Of a stretch of 64,000 nucleotides of DNA, positions 34,337 through 44,200 are shown one piece after another (within the stretch, counting starts at the first letter, position 1; every line of letters begins with the position of its first letter). Position numbers and translations under genes: made by a program. The notes beneath the pieces are model-generated. The model was given only the letters and a program-made list of their open reading frames with translations. It searched no databases and had not been told where the DNA came from. The stretch spans positions 186,001 to 250,000 of the forward strand of contig NZ_CP151803.1 in assembly GCF_038446955.1 (NCBI RefSeq), written 5' to 3'. Source of the DNA: Pedobacter sp. FW305-3-2-15-E-R2A2. Lineage in GTDB: Bacteria; Bacteroidota; Bacteroidia; Sphingobacteriales; Sphingobacteriaceae.

Positions 34337-35332
34337 ATGAAGAACCTAGTAAAAATTATAATAGCAGGAGCGTTTTTGAGTTTAGGAACGCAAAGGGTTA
34401 TCGCACAGATTGATCCTCACTTTTCACAATATTACGCCCATCCACTGTGGTTAAACCCGGCATTAACGGGGGTTACTGACGGTGATTATAGGGTGTCCAT
34501 AAATGCTAAGCAGCAATGGGGGGGTGTCTCTAATTCGTTTTTAACCGGGGGTGCGTCATTTGATATGGCCCCCGTTAAAAATCTCGCTTTCGGGGCGATG
34601 GTACTGAACCAGAATGCCGGAGACATCAGTTACAACCATCTGAGTGTCCTGGCTTCTGCGGCTTACCGGATTCATTTCGGTTCGACAGGGCAGAATATGA
34701 TCAACTTCGGCGTCCAGGCGGGGATTCTGAACAAGAGTTTTGATGCTTCCAAGATTACCCTTGGAAACCAGTTTAACCCGGTAACGGGTTATGATCCTAA
34801 CTTTGGAATCAGCGAATCGTTTGCTTCTTCGAATACCCTTGTTCCGGATGTCAATGTCGGGGTGATGTATTTTGATGGAAACCCGGACCAGCGTGTGAAT
34901 GTCTTTGCAGGTGCAACGGCTGCCCACCTGACCAGGCCGATTGATAAATTCCTGGGTACCGATGTGCGGATGCCCATCCGCTATGCGGGACATGGAGGTG
35001 CAAGAATTAAAATAACCGACATGCTGGATATTACACCCAATGCATTACATATGAGACAGGGGAATGCGAAAGAAACCTCTGTAGGTGCTTATGCGAAAGT
35101 GATGCTAAATCCTGAAGCAGACCTGATGCTTGGAACAAACTATCGGGTGGATGATGCTGCAATTGCCTTCTTTGGCCTCAATATTAAGAACATGGTATTT
35201 GGTGTGAGCTACGACTTTAATACCTCCAGTTTTAATAAAATGGCCCGTAGTCAGGGCGGATTGGAGCTGTCCATCTCCTTTACCAGAAGAAAAGGTATTG
35301 TGGGTCCGAATTTCTTTTGTCCAAGATTATAA
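34337..35332 (+). CDS. PorP/SprF family type IX secretion outer-membrane protein
   Basis: A 331-residue beta-barrel protein with a signal peptide (about 1-23, ending VIAQ). The start of the mature part, DPHFSQYYAHPLWLNPALTG, is the hallmark of the PorP/SprF family; the C-terminal part is strand-rich (GVSYDFNTSSF, LELSISF). In Flavobacterium, SprF is needed to bring the adhesin SprB to the surface, and SprF-like genes sit directly downstream of their type-B cargo. The same arrangement occurs here: it begins 14 bp after the giant adhesin and 11 bp before the PorE-like gene. It should be the dedicated partner of that adhesin. Confidence 0.93.
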   Translation: MKNLVKIIIAGAFLSLGTQRVIAQIDPHFSQYYAHPLWLNPALTGVTDGDYRVSINAKQQWGGVSNSFLTGGASFDMAPVKNLAFGAMVLNQNAGDISYNHLSVLASAAYRIHFGSTGQNMINFGVQAGILNKSFDASKITLGNQFNPVTGYDPNFGISESFASSNTLVPDVNVGVMYFDGNPDQRVNVFAGATAAHLTRPIDKFLGTDVRMPIRYAGHGGARIKITDMLDITPNALHMRQGNAKETSVGAYAKVMLNPEADLMLGTNYRVDDAAIAFFGLNIKNMVFGVSYDFNTSSFNKMARSQGGLELSISFTRRKGIVGPNFFCPRL

Positions 35333-35343
35333 TATAACGCGAT

Positions 35344-37344
35344 ATGAAACTTAAAATATTACTCGTCCTCTGCCTGCTTAGCCATGTTGTCAGTGCTCAA
35401 TTTGTAACCAATAGCAAAAGAGTTGCTGATGTTTATTACCTGAATAAGGAGTATTATGCTGCGGCAGAATATTATAAAAAAGCTTTACAGATCTCTCCGG
35501 ATAGCTCTGGTTTTGTGGTGCCTTACGGATTTGAGTCTAAGGTGAAACAGGAGAGCCCTAAGAAAGAAGATTACGAATATAGTGTCTTCCAGCTGGCAGA
35601 ATCACTCCGACAGTATAAGAACTTTACTGATGCAGAGAAATGGTATGCCATTGCTAAAGATTTCAATAACCCGAAATATATCCTGAGTACCTTTTGGTAT
35701 GGAGTGACGTTAAGAGCCAATCAAAAATATACAGAAGCAATCGGTGCTTTCGAGACTTTCCAGAAGAAATATACCGCCAGCGATGAGTATACTGCCAGGG
35801 CTAAAACTGAAATTGCTTCCTGCCAGTTTGCTTTATATGAAGTGAGCCATCCGCGGTTATTTAAGCTGGGAAGACTGAAAAATGACATCAACCAGGCGGG
35901 CTCCAATTATACACCATTGCTCAGAGGAAATAATTTTTATTTCACCTCTTCCAGACCGGTGAACAGCAGTGGTAAAAATGTGGTGTTATCGGATGCAAAA
36001 ACTGCGTCAAAGGTAACGAGAAAACAAACGCCGTATGTAAATGCAATTTACGAAACTTCAGGGAACCCATTGACGGAAAGGATCTCTATCAAGAAAATTC
36101 CAACCAGCAACAAAGATAAAGAGCTGGCTACACCTGCTTTTCTTCCCAATGGAAAAGTGATGTTCATCACCGGATGGAGCGCTAAAGAAACCAGAAAGAT
36201 TTATCAGCTGACTTCCGCTTCTGTAACAGGAAAAGATTGGTCTGAACCGGTAGAACTTGGAGGGAATATCAATGTGAAGGGTTTCAATGCCATGCAGCCT
36301 TCAGTGAGTAAAAACGGAAAATACCTGATCTTTTCTTCAGATCGTCCCGGCGGACATGGAAAGTATGATTTATGGTATTGTGCCATTCGTCCGGATGGAT
36401 CGCTTGGACAGGCGATCAACATGGGAAATACGATCAATACTTCAGGGGATGAGGAAGCACCGTATTATAATGTGAAGACTAAAAAATTATTGTATTCGAG
36501 CAATGGAAAAGTCGGCCTGGGAGGCTTTGATTTTTATGAAAGTGATGGTGATTTTGACAGCTGGTCTGAACCCCGGAATTTAGGGTATCCATTCAACTCT
36601 TCTAAGGATGACCTTTATTTTACACCTTTGGATGATACTGATGTGGAAGGTTATATCAGTTCCGACAGGGAGTCTTTATGCTGCCTGGAGATCTTTCACC
36701 TCAAAAGAGAGTACCTGAACATCAGGGGAAGGATCCTGGATTGTAAAGATGGAAAACCATTGGAGAATGCAGTGGTGACGCTTGCGGACTCGCTGCAACA
36801 GTTTAAATTTACAACGGGAGCAGACGGGCAGTATAACTTCAGGATCAATTCTAACCGTCAGCTGAAGATTACCGCAGAGAAGGCGCAGTATTTTACCAAG
36901 AATTTAAGTTATTCTTACGATCAGCTGGCTCAAAAAGATACCTTGTTCAGCGAGGAGATCTGCCTGACTCCTTATAAAAAGGATGAAGCAATTGTGCTAA
37001 AAGATGTATTGTATGAGTTTGATAAAGCAGAGCTGACCTCAGATTCCAAAGTAAAAATGGATTACCTGTATAACATTCTGGTTGACAATCCACAGATTGA
37101 AATTGAGTTAAGTTCCCATACCGATAGTAAAGGAACGCCTGCTTATAATATGGACCTTTCTGATAGAAGAGCTAAATCCTGTGTGGATTACCTTCTTGGG
37201 AAAGGAATTTCGGAAAGCAGGATGAAGAGCAAGGGCTATGGTATGACTAAGCCGGTTGCACCGAATAAACTTCCAAACGGCAAAGACAACCCCGCAGGAA
37301 GAGCACTAAACAGACGTACTGAATTCAAGGTTACCAAAGATTAA
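35344..37344 (+). CDS. PorE-like OmpA-family protein (TPR, beta-propeller, CRD, OmpA)
   Basis: A 666-residue exported protein (signal peptide about 1-19). The domain order is that of PorE, a T9SS component that tethers the machine to peptidoglycan: TPR-like helices (about 25-175; YYLNKEYYAAAEYYKKAL), a PD40/WD40-type propeller (about 180-450; SDRPGGHGKYDLWY), a carboxypeptidase-regulatory-like domain (about 455-540; IRGRILDCKDGKPLENAVV), and an OmpA C-terminal peptidoglycan-binding domain (about 555-665; LSSHTDSKGTPAYN, LSDRRAKSCVDYL). It is the last gene of the adhesin operon, so it is probably a cargo-specific PorE paralogue rather than the core one. That distinction is inferred from context. 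Confidence 0.88.
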   Translation: MKLKILLVLCLLSHVVSAQFVTNSKRVADVYYLNKEYYAAAEYYKKALQISPDSSGFVVPYGFESKVKQESPKKEDYEYSVFQLAESLRQYKNFTDAEKWYAIAKDFNNPKYILSTFWYGVTLRANQKYTEAIGAFETFQKKYTASDEYTARAKTEIASCQFALYEVSHPRLFKLGRLKNDINQAGSNYTPLLRGNNFYFTSSRPVNSSGKNVVLSDAKTASKVTRKQTPYVNAIYETSGNPLTERISIKKIPTSNKDKELATPAFLPNGKVMFITGWSAKETRKIYQLTSASVTGKDWSEPVELGGNINVKGFNAMQPSVSKNGKYLIFSSDRPGGHGKYDLWYCAIRPDGSLGQAINMGNTINTSGDEEAPYYNVKTKKLLYSSNGKVGLGGFDFYESDGDFDSWSEPRNLGYPFNSSKDDLYFTPLDDTDVEGYISSDRESLCCLEIFHLKREYLNIRGRILDCKDGKPLENAVVTLADSLQQFKFTTGADGQYNFRINSNRQLKITAEKAQYFTKNLSYSYDQLAQKDTLFSEEICLTPYKKDEAIVLKDVLYEFDKAELTSDSKVKMDYLYNILVDNPQIEIELSSHTDSKGTPAYNMDLSDRRAKSCVDYLLGKGISESRMKSKGYGMTKPVAPNKLPNGKDNPAGRALNRRTEFKVTKD

Positions 37345-37359
37345 TACAAATTCTCTCTC

Positions 37360-37415
37360 AAAAGCCCTGGTTTGAATATTCAAGATTAATGCTGAATATT
37401 CGGACCGGGGCTTTT
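37360..37415 (+). terminator. Terminator of the adhesin operon
   Basis: AAAAGCCC and GGGCTTTT lie at the base of a long imperfect stem of about 23 bp (inner arms GAATATTCA and TGAATATTC). The T run is short because it is part of the stem. A TACCTTTG box (37415-37422) directly follows and may start the next small gene. Confidence 0.75.
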
Positions 37416-37437
37416 ACCTTTGCATTAAAAATGAATT

Positions 37438-37626
37438 ATGCATACTGAAGCTCATATTAAAATGGTGGCGGATACCCTGCTTCCCGGATTCCTGCCAAAA
37501 GATCCCAATGAAAAAAATCTTGTTTTTCATTTTACGCTGCCTCCAAATGAGAATTATAAAGTCAGCTATCTTAAAACGGCTAAAAATGAATGGGTGTTTA
37601 GCAGTTCGGAAAAAGTCGAGAGGTAG
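37438..37626 (+). CDS. Small hypothetical protein (62 aa)
   Basis: A 62-residue soluble protein with no signal peptide or membrane segment. It contains a strand-like stretch NLVFHFTLPPNENYKVSYLK and ends in charged residues. I do not recognise it. Support for it being real: a TACCTTTG -7-like box at 37415-37422, even amino-acid composition and no overlap with another gene. Against: a short frame with no clear ribosome-binding site. It stands alone between the adhesin operon and a 397-bp gap. Confidence 0.45.
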   Translation: MHTEAHIKMVADTLLPGFLPKDPNEKNLVFHFTLPPNENYKVSYLKTAKNEWVFSSSEKVER

Positions 37627-38023
37627 GGCCTGGAATTGTTTTTTTAAGAAAATCGATGTTTTTGTTTACTTTTAACTGATATTCAGTTCTATAGCTGTTT
37701 TGGGTGTGAGGGCGCCTTTACAAGGGAATGGGATAATATAGAGGATATAATGGATGTAGCGTAGTTAAATAGGCTGATTAATCATCAAAGTGAGAAAAAA
37801 TTGCCCATATTCAATTATTGGGTATTATTGATCCTGCATTGATTTTTAGGTTAGATGATCGCATTTTGTTCCATTTTCAGAAGAGAAAAATGCGAAAGAA
37901 CTTCGGTATGCCTTATTCGTTCCTCTTTATATTTAAGATCCAATTCTTCCTGTGTGCCAAATAGATAAGACCTCCCAATAGGTATGGTAATTGTTAAAGT
38001 ACACATGACTAGATTTTAATAAA
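37627..38023. other. 397-bp intergenic region with one possible small minus-strand ORF
   Basis: The first 200 bp are AT-rich with nothing I can identify. The second half carries a possible 51-codon minus-strand ORF (37851-38006) and, within it, a 9-bp inverted repeat (TCGCATTTT at 37859 with AAAATGCGA ending at 37895) that lacks a T run. Confidence 0.4.
37851..38006 (-). CDS. Possible small hypothetical ORF (51 aa)
   Basis: ATG at 38006 reads leftward to a TAA at 37851. The translation is soluble, with a charged helix-like centre (EELDLKYKEERIRHTEVL) and no repeats. It has no clear ribosome-binding site, and the short length makes chance likely. It is divergent from the GAF gene that begins 18 bp away. 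Confidence 0.25.
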   Translation of the reverse strand: MCTLTITIPIGRSYLFGTQEELDLKYKEERIRHTEVLSHFSLLKMEQNAII

Positions 38024-38557
38024 TTGGAAACAAACATAGGAAGTATCCTGATTCCGACGGATGAAGATGCGAGATTGGAAAACCTGAAAAAGTATAAGGT
38101 CTTATATACTAAAACCGAACCTATATTCGATCAGCTGGCGGCCCTTACGGCAACAATGATGAATACCCCTATTGCGATGATTAACTTCGTGGACCGCGAT
38201 AAAGTGTGGACCAAGGCAGATCAGAGCGGGCACATAGGACTGGAAGTAGACCGGGAGGTGAGCTTATGTTCTCTTGCGATCTTAAATGAAAGCGTAACGG
38301 TTTTTGAAGACCTCATTCAGAACCCTTGCCTCATCTCTAATCCCCTGATTGCCGGAGAATCCGGATTGCGCTTTTATGCTGCTGCTGCGATTACCACCAA
38401 TGAAGGGTTTAGGGTAGGTGTGGTTTGTATCGTGGACAAGAAACCAAGGGTATTCAAAGAGGAAGACCGCAAGAAGCTGGAACTGATCGCACTGATGGTG
38501 AGAAGGGAAATGAACAAGCGGGTAGGAATTCCTGAGTTTGAAACTCAAAGCGTATAA
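38024..38557 (+). CDS. GAF-domain protein with a TTG start
   Basis: A 177-residue single-domain GAF protein. The core runs from about residue 28 to 165, with PIAMINFVDRDKVW, a central Cys in SLCSLAI, and GLRFYAAAAITTNEGFRVGVVCIVD; this is the layout of stand-alone GAF sensors that often pair with histidine kinases. There is no kinase or output domain. The only in-frame initiator after the upstream stop (38006-38008) is TTG at 38024; the first in-frame ATG is about 44 codons inside the fold, so TTG is very probably used. The ligand is unknown. The GNAT gene follows after 18 bp, so the two are probably co-transcribed. Confidence 0.85.
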   Translation: METNIGSILIPTDEDARLENLKKYKVLYTKTEPIFDQLAALTATMMNTPIAMINFVDRDKVWTKADQSGHIGLEVDREVSLCSLAILNESVTVFEDLIQNPCLISNPLIAGESGLRFYAAAAITTNEGFRVGVVCIVDKKPRVFKEEDRKKLELIALMVRREMNKRVGIPEFETQSV

Positions 38558-38575
38558 CGATACTTTTGTAAACTC

Positions 38576-39019
38576 ATGAAGATTACAAAAATAAATGGCC
38601 ATGTGCCGATGGACTTGTTCCTGCTGGCAGATCCGGCAGAAAAAAGTATCCTGGGATACCTTCCGGATTCACTGGTTTATATTGCTAAAATTAAGGAAGA
38701 AACGGTTGGCGGTTATATCCTGCAACCCATAGGAATAGCAAAGTACGAACTTAAAAATATTGCGGTAATGCCCGGGTATCAAAATCAGGGTATTGGCACT
38801 GCACTGCTTCAGCACCTCTTGGAAGTAGTGAAAAACCTCGGAGGGGAAAGTGTGGAAGTAGGAACCGGAACCTTTGGCTATCAGCTGGCCTTTTATCAGC
38901 GTGCAGGATTCCGGGCAGAAAGGATTGATAAAGACTTCTTCTTACTGAATTATAAGGAAGCCATTTTTGAAAACGGGATTCAACATCAGGACATGCTCCG
39001 CTTGCTGATTAAACTGTAA
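38576..39019 (+). CDS. GNAT-family N-acetyltransferase
   Basis: A 147-residue acetyl-CoA-dependent acyltransferase. The acetyl-CoA loop motif A is plain: LKNIAVMPGYQNQGIGTALL, at about residues 59-78. It is followed by motif B (FGYQLAFYQRAGFRAERIDKDF) with the typical FYxxxGF. The substrate is unknown. It follows the GAF gene by 18 bp, and its 3' end overlaps the convergent kinase gene by 11 bp. Confidence 0.9.
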   Translation: MKITKINGHVPMDLFLLADPAEKSILGYLPDSLVYIAKIKEETVGGYILQPIGIAKYELKNIAVMPGYQNQGIGTALLQHLLEVVKNLGGESVEVGTGTFGYQLAFYQRAGFRAERIDKDFFLLNYKEAIFENGIQHQDMLRLLIKL

Positions 39020-39863
39020 TTCCCTCTTTTCTTAGGATGTAATTGTAAATTCCTTCAATAGGCTTCTGATAAATCTTACCTACTTTGACCTGGTTGCTTA
39101 AACAGACTTCTCTCAATACATCCCGGTAATAGTAAGCAATAGAGCCTACGAAATGACAATCCAGACTTTTATAGTTTGCATAGTCTTTAATGTTGGTGTC
39201 TACGAATTCCTGAAAACCTTCCCGTAAGATGTTAAGAATAAAAGGATGGTCTGTATGTTCTGCCATGAAACGGCTGATGGAAGCAAGATAGGTATTGGGT
39301 GATGATTTCTGATAGAGATTGGTGACTACAGTTTCCTTATCGATCTGGTAGTCTTGTGCAAATTTTACACTTAATTCGACTGGCATATTTCCGTATAGGT
39401 AGCTGGTGATGAGCTTCCGGCCAAAGAAGGTGCCTGAGCCTTCATCTCCTAAAACATATCCTAAACCATGAGCGCCACTATGAACGTTTTTGCCATCGTA
39501 ATAAGAGATGTTTGAACCTGTTCCCAGGATGCAGGTTAAGCCTTTCTGATCGCCGCAGGTGGCGTAAGCTGAGCCAATTAAATCATGCTCTACCGAGACG
39601 TAAGCCTGGGTAAAAAAAGAAGAAATGCCATTCGAGATGACTTCCACTTTATCCGGAGAAGAACAGCCTGCACCAAAGAAATAAATTTCCTTCACTTTAT
39701 CCGCATAAGCCGCGATTTCTTTCTTCTTCGAAAAAAGCTTAAAAATATCATGCGCATTCAAGAAATAAGGGTTAATACCCTGTGTGCTAAAACTGATGGT
39801 CTCTTCCGGGCTGTAACCCATCCAGTCAGTTTTAGAGGACCCGCTGTCTGCTACTAAAATCAT
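39009..39863 (-). CDS. BadF/BadG-type ATPase, probable N-acetylglucosamine kinase
   Basis: A 284-residue actin-fold sugar kinase-like protein. The phosphate-1 loop is LVADSGSSKTDW (residues 3-14), the phosphate-2 loop is ILGTGSNISYYDG, and the glycine-rich GLGYVLGDEGSGTFFGR resembles N-acetylglucosamine kinases of the BadF/BadG/BcrA/BcrD family. It lacks the Cys ligands of the benzoyl-CoA reductase activators. It probably phosphorylates an amino sugar in the cytoplasm, for example one recycled from peptidoglycan. Its last codons overlap the GNAT gene. Confidence 0.85.
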   Translation of the reverse strand: MILVADSGSSKTDWMGYSPEETISFSTQGINPYFLNAHDIFKLFSKKKEIAAYADKVKEIYFFGAGCSSPDKVEVISNGISSFFTQAYVSVEHDLIGSAYATCGDQKGLTCILGTGSNISYYDGKNVHSGAHGLGYVLGDEGSGTFFGRKLITSYLYGNMPVELSVKFAQDYQIDKETVVTNLYQKSSPNTYLASISRFMAEHTDHPFILNILREGFQEFVDTNIKDYANYKSLDCHFVGSIAYYYRDVLREVCLSNQVKVGKIYQKPIEGIYNYILRKEGITV

Positions 39864-39881
39864 TTGCTAAAAATAACAATC

Positions 39882-41195
39882 TTATTGAATATTTAATGTG
39901 CCACTGATTTCTTTTAAGCTGATTTCAGTAAGTTTTGCCTGATACTGGGCATCCAGAAACCGGGTGATGGCCGTAATGGAGTTTCTTTGTGCCTCTCTGA
40001 GCTCCAGCGGAGAGATGCTGCCCAGCCGGTATTTTTCAAGCGTAATGTCCAGATTTTGTTTTGCAATGTTCACATTGGTCTGCTCTACCTTCAGCAGGTC
40101 CAGGTTGGTCAGGTAATTCTGATAAGCCGAAAGCAGCTGGGCGTTGATGTCCTGTCTGGCTTTTTCCAGGTTCAACTCGGTGGTATTGATCTGTACCTTT
40201 GCGTTACGTTCATTCTGACGCTGCAGGAAGCCGTTAAACAGGTTGAGACTTGCTGTTACTCCATAAGTAAAACCCCTGGCTCTGAACTGCGTATTAAAGC
40301 CCGTAGGGCTCGTGCTGTTAGAGAATTCATAACCACTGTTGAGACCCACTGTCGGATAACGCTGTCCTTTTACCTGTTTCAGGTTAAGTTCTGCAATTTT
40401 TTTATTGATGAAGGCCGCTTGTAAAGCCGGACTGAGTTGTTGAGCCAGACCAGACAATTCTGTATAATTTAAATCCTGTTCTATTTTCATGTTTTGGTCC
40501 ACTTCAAAAACCAGATTCAGGTCCCTTGCCATCACCTGGTTTAAGGTCACCATATTCGTCCTGAGTACATTCTTTTGCTGCAAATAAAGAGAGGTATCTG
40601 CATTATAATCTACGGTAGCAGAAAGAACATCCAGTTTGGAACCTCTTCCGATCTCCAGCTTGTTTTTGGCAATGGTTAAACGCATCCTTGAAATGTCGAG
40701 TGCGGTATCTGTAGCCATCACCAGTTGTTGTTGCCTGACTAAAGCATAATAGCCATTGATCACATCGGCAACTGTGGCAATGACTGTCTCTTTTGCATTC
40801 ACCTCTCCCAGCTTTTGTAATTCTTTAAGCCGGTCGTAATTGGCAAACATCTGGAGACCATCAAATATGGTCCATCCTAAAGATGCCCCATAGCTTTGGT
40901 TAGTGCTTCTTGCTCCATCTGTTCTTCGTTCTGTTCCTGAAGCCTGAGTTTGTACGGTATTCTGATTACTCCCTCCTCTGCTGTAATCTGCGGTAAGTTT
41001 AGGTAGCATCCCTGCGTTTCCGGGATTGATGTTGTTTTTCGCAATCTGTACCTCATTATTCACGAGCCTGATGTCGTAATTGTTCTTTAACGCGGTGCTG
41101 ATGGCTTCTTCCAGACTCAGCTTTTGCTGTGCAAAACCTGTCCTGCCAGCCAATAACAGCAGCACGGTGGCAAATAGAAGTTTCCTGGTTTTCAT
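39882..41195 (-). CDS. TolC-family outer-membrane efflux channel
   Basis: The outer-membrane component of a tripartite efflux pump. I chose the ATG at 41195 because it gives a standard signal peptide (MKTRKLLFATVLLLLAGRTGFAQ); an ATG at 41222 would add nine polar residues. The mature protein, about 415 residues, has two TolC-type repeats with long coiled-coil stretches and strand pairs. It opens with LSLEEAISTALKNNYDIRL, the usual N-terminal helix of the family. It is the last gene of an MFP-RND-OMF operon, 3-30 bp after the pump gene depending on the start used. Confidence 0.92.
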   Translation of the reverse strand: MKTRKLLFATVLLLLAGRTGFAQQKLSLEEAISTALKNNYDIRLVNNEVQIAKNNINPGNAGMLPKLTADYSRGGSNQNTVQTQASGTERRTDGARSTNQSYGASLGWTIFDGLQMFANYDRLKELQKLGEVNAKETVIATVADVINGYYALVRQQQLVMATDTALDISRMRLTIAKNKLEIGRGSKLDVLSATVDYNADTSLYLQQKNVLRTNMVTLNQVMARDLNLVFEVDQNMKIEQDLNYTELSGLAQQLSPALQAAFINKKIAELNLKQVKGQRYPTVGLNSGYEFSNSTSPTGFNTQFRARGFTYGVTASLNLFNGFLQRQNERNAKVQINTTELNLEKARQDINAQLLSAYQNYLTNLDLLKVEQTNVNIAKQNLDITLEKYRLGSISPLELREAQRNSITAITRFLDAQYQAKLTEISLKEISGTLNIQ

Positions 41196-41225
41196 GGTCT
41201 TATAGAGTTGAAACTGGATCATGGG

Positions 41226-44200
41226 TTAATGTGCTTTTTTTGCTAAGCTTTCTTCCGCTAAGGCCGCTTTCAGTGAAAGTTCTAATTCTGTATTTGCTTT
41301 GTGCTCTTTAGACCAGTAAGAATAAATGGCGGGGATCACAAATAGCGTTAAGATCAGGGCGAACATGGTTCCCCCAACGATCACGATTCCCATTCCCATC
41401 CTGCTCTTTGCTGCGGCACCTAAAGCCATGGCAATCGGCAATGCACCGATGGCAATGGCCAGACTGGTCATCAGAATGGGTCTGAGCCTGGAAACCGAAG
41501 CTTCCCTGATGGCATCGTGAACGCTCTTTCCGGTTTCTTTCAGCTGATTGGCAAATTCCACAATCAGAATCCCGTTTTTGGTCACCAGTCCGATCAGCAT
41601 GATCGTTCCGATCTGGCTGAAGATATTCCAGCTCTGACCAAACAACCAGAGCGATAAAAAGGCTCCAGCAACGGCCATTGGTACCGTCAGAATGATGATC
41701 ACAGGATCTACAAAACTCTCAAATTGTGCCGAAAGGATTAAATAGACCAGCAATAAGGCAAGGCCGAATGCGAACATGGTATTGGAAGAACTTTCCTGGA
41801 AATCCCTGGATTCGCCACCGAGATCTGTAGAAAAGGACTCATCCAGTATTTTAGCGGAAATCCGGTCCATCGCTTCGATACCTTCACCGATGCTTTTACC
41901 CGGAGCCAGACCTGCGGAAACCGTTGCCGAAATGAAACGGTTGTTCCGGTACAATTGCGGCGGACTGCTTTTTTCTCTCGCCGTTACCATATTGTCTACC
42001 TGAATGAGCTCATTTTTATTATTCCGTACATAAACTGAACTCAGGTCTAAAGGATCTTTCCGGTCATTCATCTCGAATTGTCCGATCACCTGGTATTGCT
42101 TGCCATTCATAAAGAAATAAGAGAAGCGCTGGCCACTTAAGCCCAGCTGAAGGGCCATCCCGATATCCGAAACGGAGACGCCCAGATTTTTCGCCTTATC
42201 TCTGTCGATCGTTAAATCAATCTCTGGCTTGTTAAATTTAAGGTCCACATCTGAAGTGGTAAACGTAGGGTCTTTGGACACCTCATCCATAAACAAGGGT
42301 ACTTTTTCCCTCAGCTTATCAAAGTTCTGTGCCTGGATAATGTAATTGACCGGCAAGCCCCCTCTGCGACCCACAGAAATGGTCGGTTGCTGGGTGACTA
42401 CGACTTTTCCTTCCGTATACCTTCTGGTGATTCTGGTGAGCCTGGCAGCAATCTCATCCTGTGTACGGCCACGGTCGCCCGGATCAGATAGGCCCATTCT
42501 GATAAAACCACTGTTGGTAGATCCCGATCCGCCAAATCCCGGAGAAGTGATGGTAATGTTGACCTTTGTTTCTGGAATAGAATCGGTAATCATCTGCTGG
42601 ATTTTCAGCATGAAACGATCCGTATAGGCAAAGGAAGAGCCTTCTGGTGTGGTCACCCTCAGATTGATCGCACTGCGGTCATCATAAGGAGCCGTTTCTT
42701 TTGGTAAGATCTTCCAGAATAGAGCAATCATTGCCACACAGACCACAATGATGGGAATGGACAGCCATTTTTTGTTGAGGAACTTATTCAGGTTATCCGA
42801 GTAGCTGTCGTTCAGCTTCACAAAATAAGGTTCCGTAAGGTTATAGAAATTCGATTTTTTATGCCCGGTCTTTTTCATGAGGTAGGCATTCAGCATCGGC
42901 GTTAAAGTTAAAGATACAAAGGCCGAGATGAGCACGGCTGCACCAATTACAATCCCGAACTCCCGGAAGAGCCGCCCGACAAATCCTTCGAGAAAGATAA
43001 CCGGTAAAAACACCGCCGCAAGGGTAACGGAAATCGAGATCACCGCAAAAAATATTTCATTGGATCCTTTGATCGCGGCCTCAAAAGGAGAGTAACCTTC
43101 TTCCACCTTTTTAAAGATGTTTTCGGTCACCACAATCCCATCATCCACCACCAGTCCGGTGGCCAGAACAATAGCGAGTAAGGACAATACATTGATGGAG
43201 AATCCAAAAATGTACATGATAAAGAAAGTAAAGATCAGTGAAACCGGAATATCCAGCAAAGGCCTGATGGCAATTGCCCAATCCCTGAAAAACAGGTAAA
43301 TAATGAGGATCACCAGGATCAGGGACAGAATGATGGTCTCCGCAACTTCTGTAACCGACATCTTAATGAACTTCGTATTATCTAAAGAGATGTTCAGCTT
43401 GATGTCTTTTGGAATATCTTTCTGTAATTGCTCAAATCTTTTGTCAAACTCTCTGGAGATGTCCAGGTAATTTGCTCCCGGCTGAGGGACAAGACCAACG
43501 GCTACCATGGGTTTTCCTGATTCCCTTAAAATGGTTTCTTCATTTTCTGAACCAAGTACTGCGTAACCTACATCTTTCAGGCGGACTACATTATCGGTAT
43601 CGTTCTTCAGGATCAGGTTATTGAATTCTTCTTCGTTGGTCAGTTTTCCCAGTGTTTTTACAATGAGCTCCGTATTTGCACCAGTGATTTTTCCCGATGG
43701 CAACTCTACGTTTTCGTTGTTAAGTGCGGTAACAATATCCTGGGAAGTCAGTCCGTAGGCAGCCAGTTTATCCGGAGAAATCCGGATGCGCATGGCATAT
43801 TTTCTTTGGCCCTGAATCTGCACACTACTCACTCCGGTGATGGTTTGCAGGCGGTCGGCAATCACATTTTCTGCATAATCACTCAGTTCCATCACATTGC
43901 GTTTATCGCTTTGAATGGTCATGGTGATTACCGCGTCGGAGTTGGCATCGGCCTTGCTGACTACCGGATTTCCGTCGATGTCTTTGGGTAGGCTTCTTGC
44001 TGCCTGAGAGACCTTGTCGCGCACGTCGTTTGCCGCATCATCAATGTTCTTGTTCAGGTTAAATTCTATGGTGATGTTACTGCTTCCCTGGTTGCTGGAA
44101 GAGGAAATGTTCCTGATCCCGTCAATTCCGTTAATGGACTTTTCCAGGGGTTCTGTAATCTGTGATTCTATAATGTCTGAGTTTGCACCCGGATAAGAGG

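Noticed and set aside
34556..34993. 145-codon minus-strand ORF inside the PorP/SprF gene
   Set aside because: Antisense to a strongly supported gene and with no recognisable features.
41196..41222. Upstream ATG of the TolC-family gene
   Set aside because: It adds polar residues before a complete signal peptide; the ATG at 41195 is preferred, though the longer form cannot be excluded.
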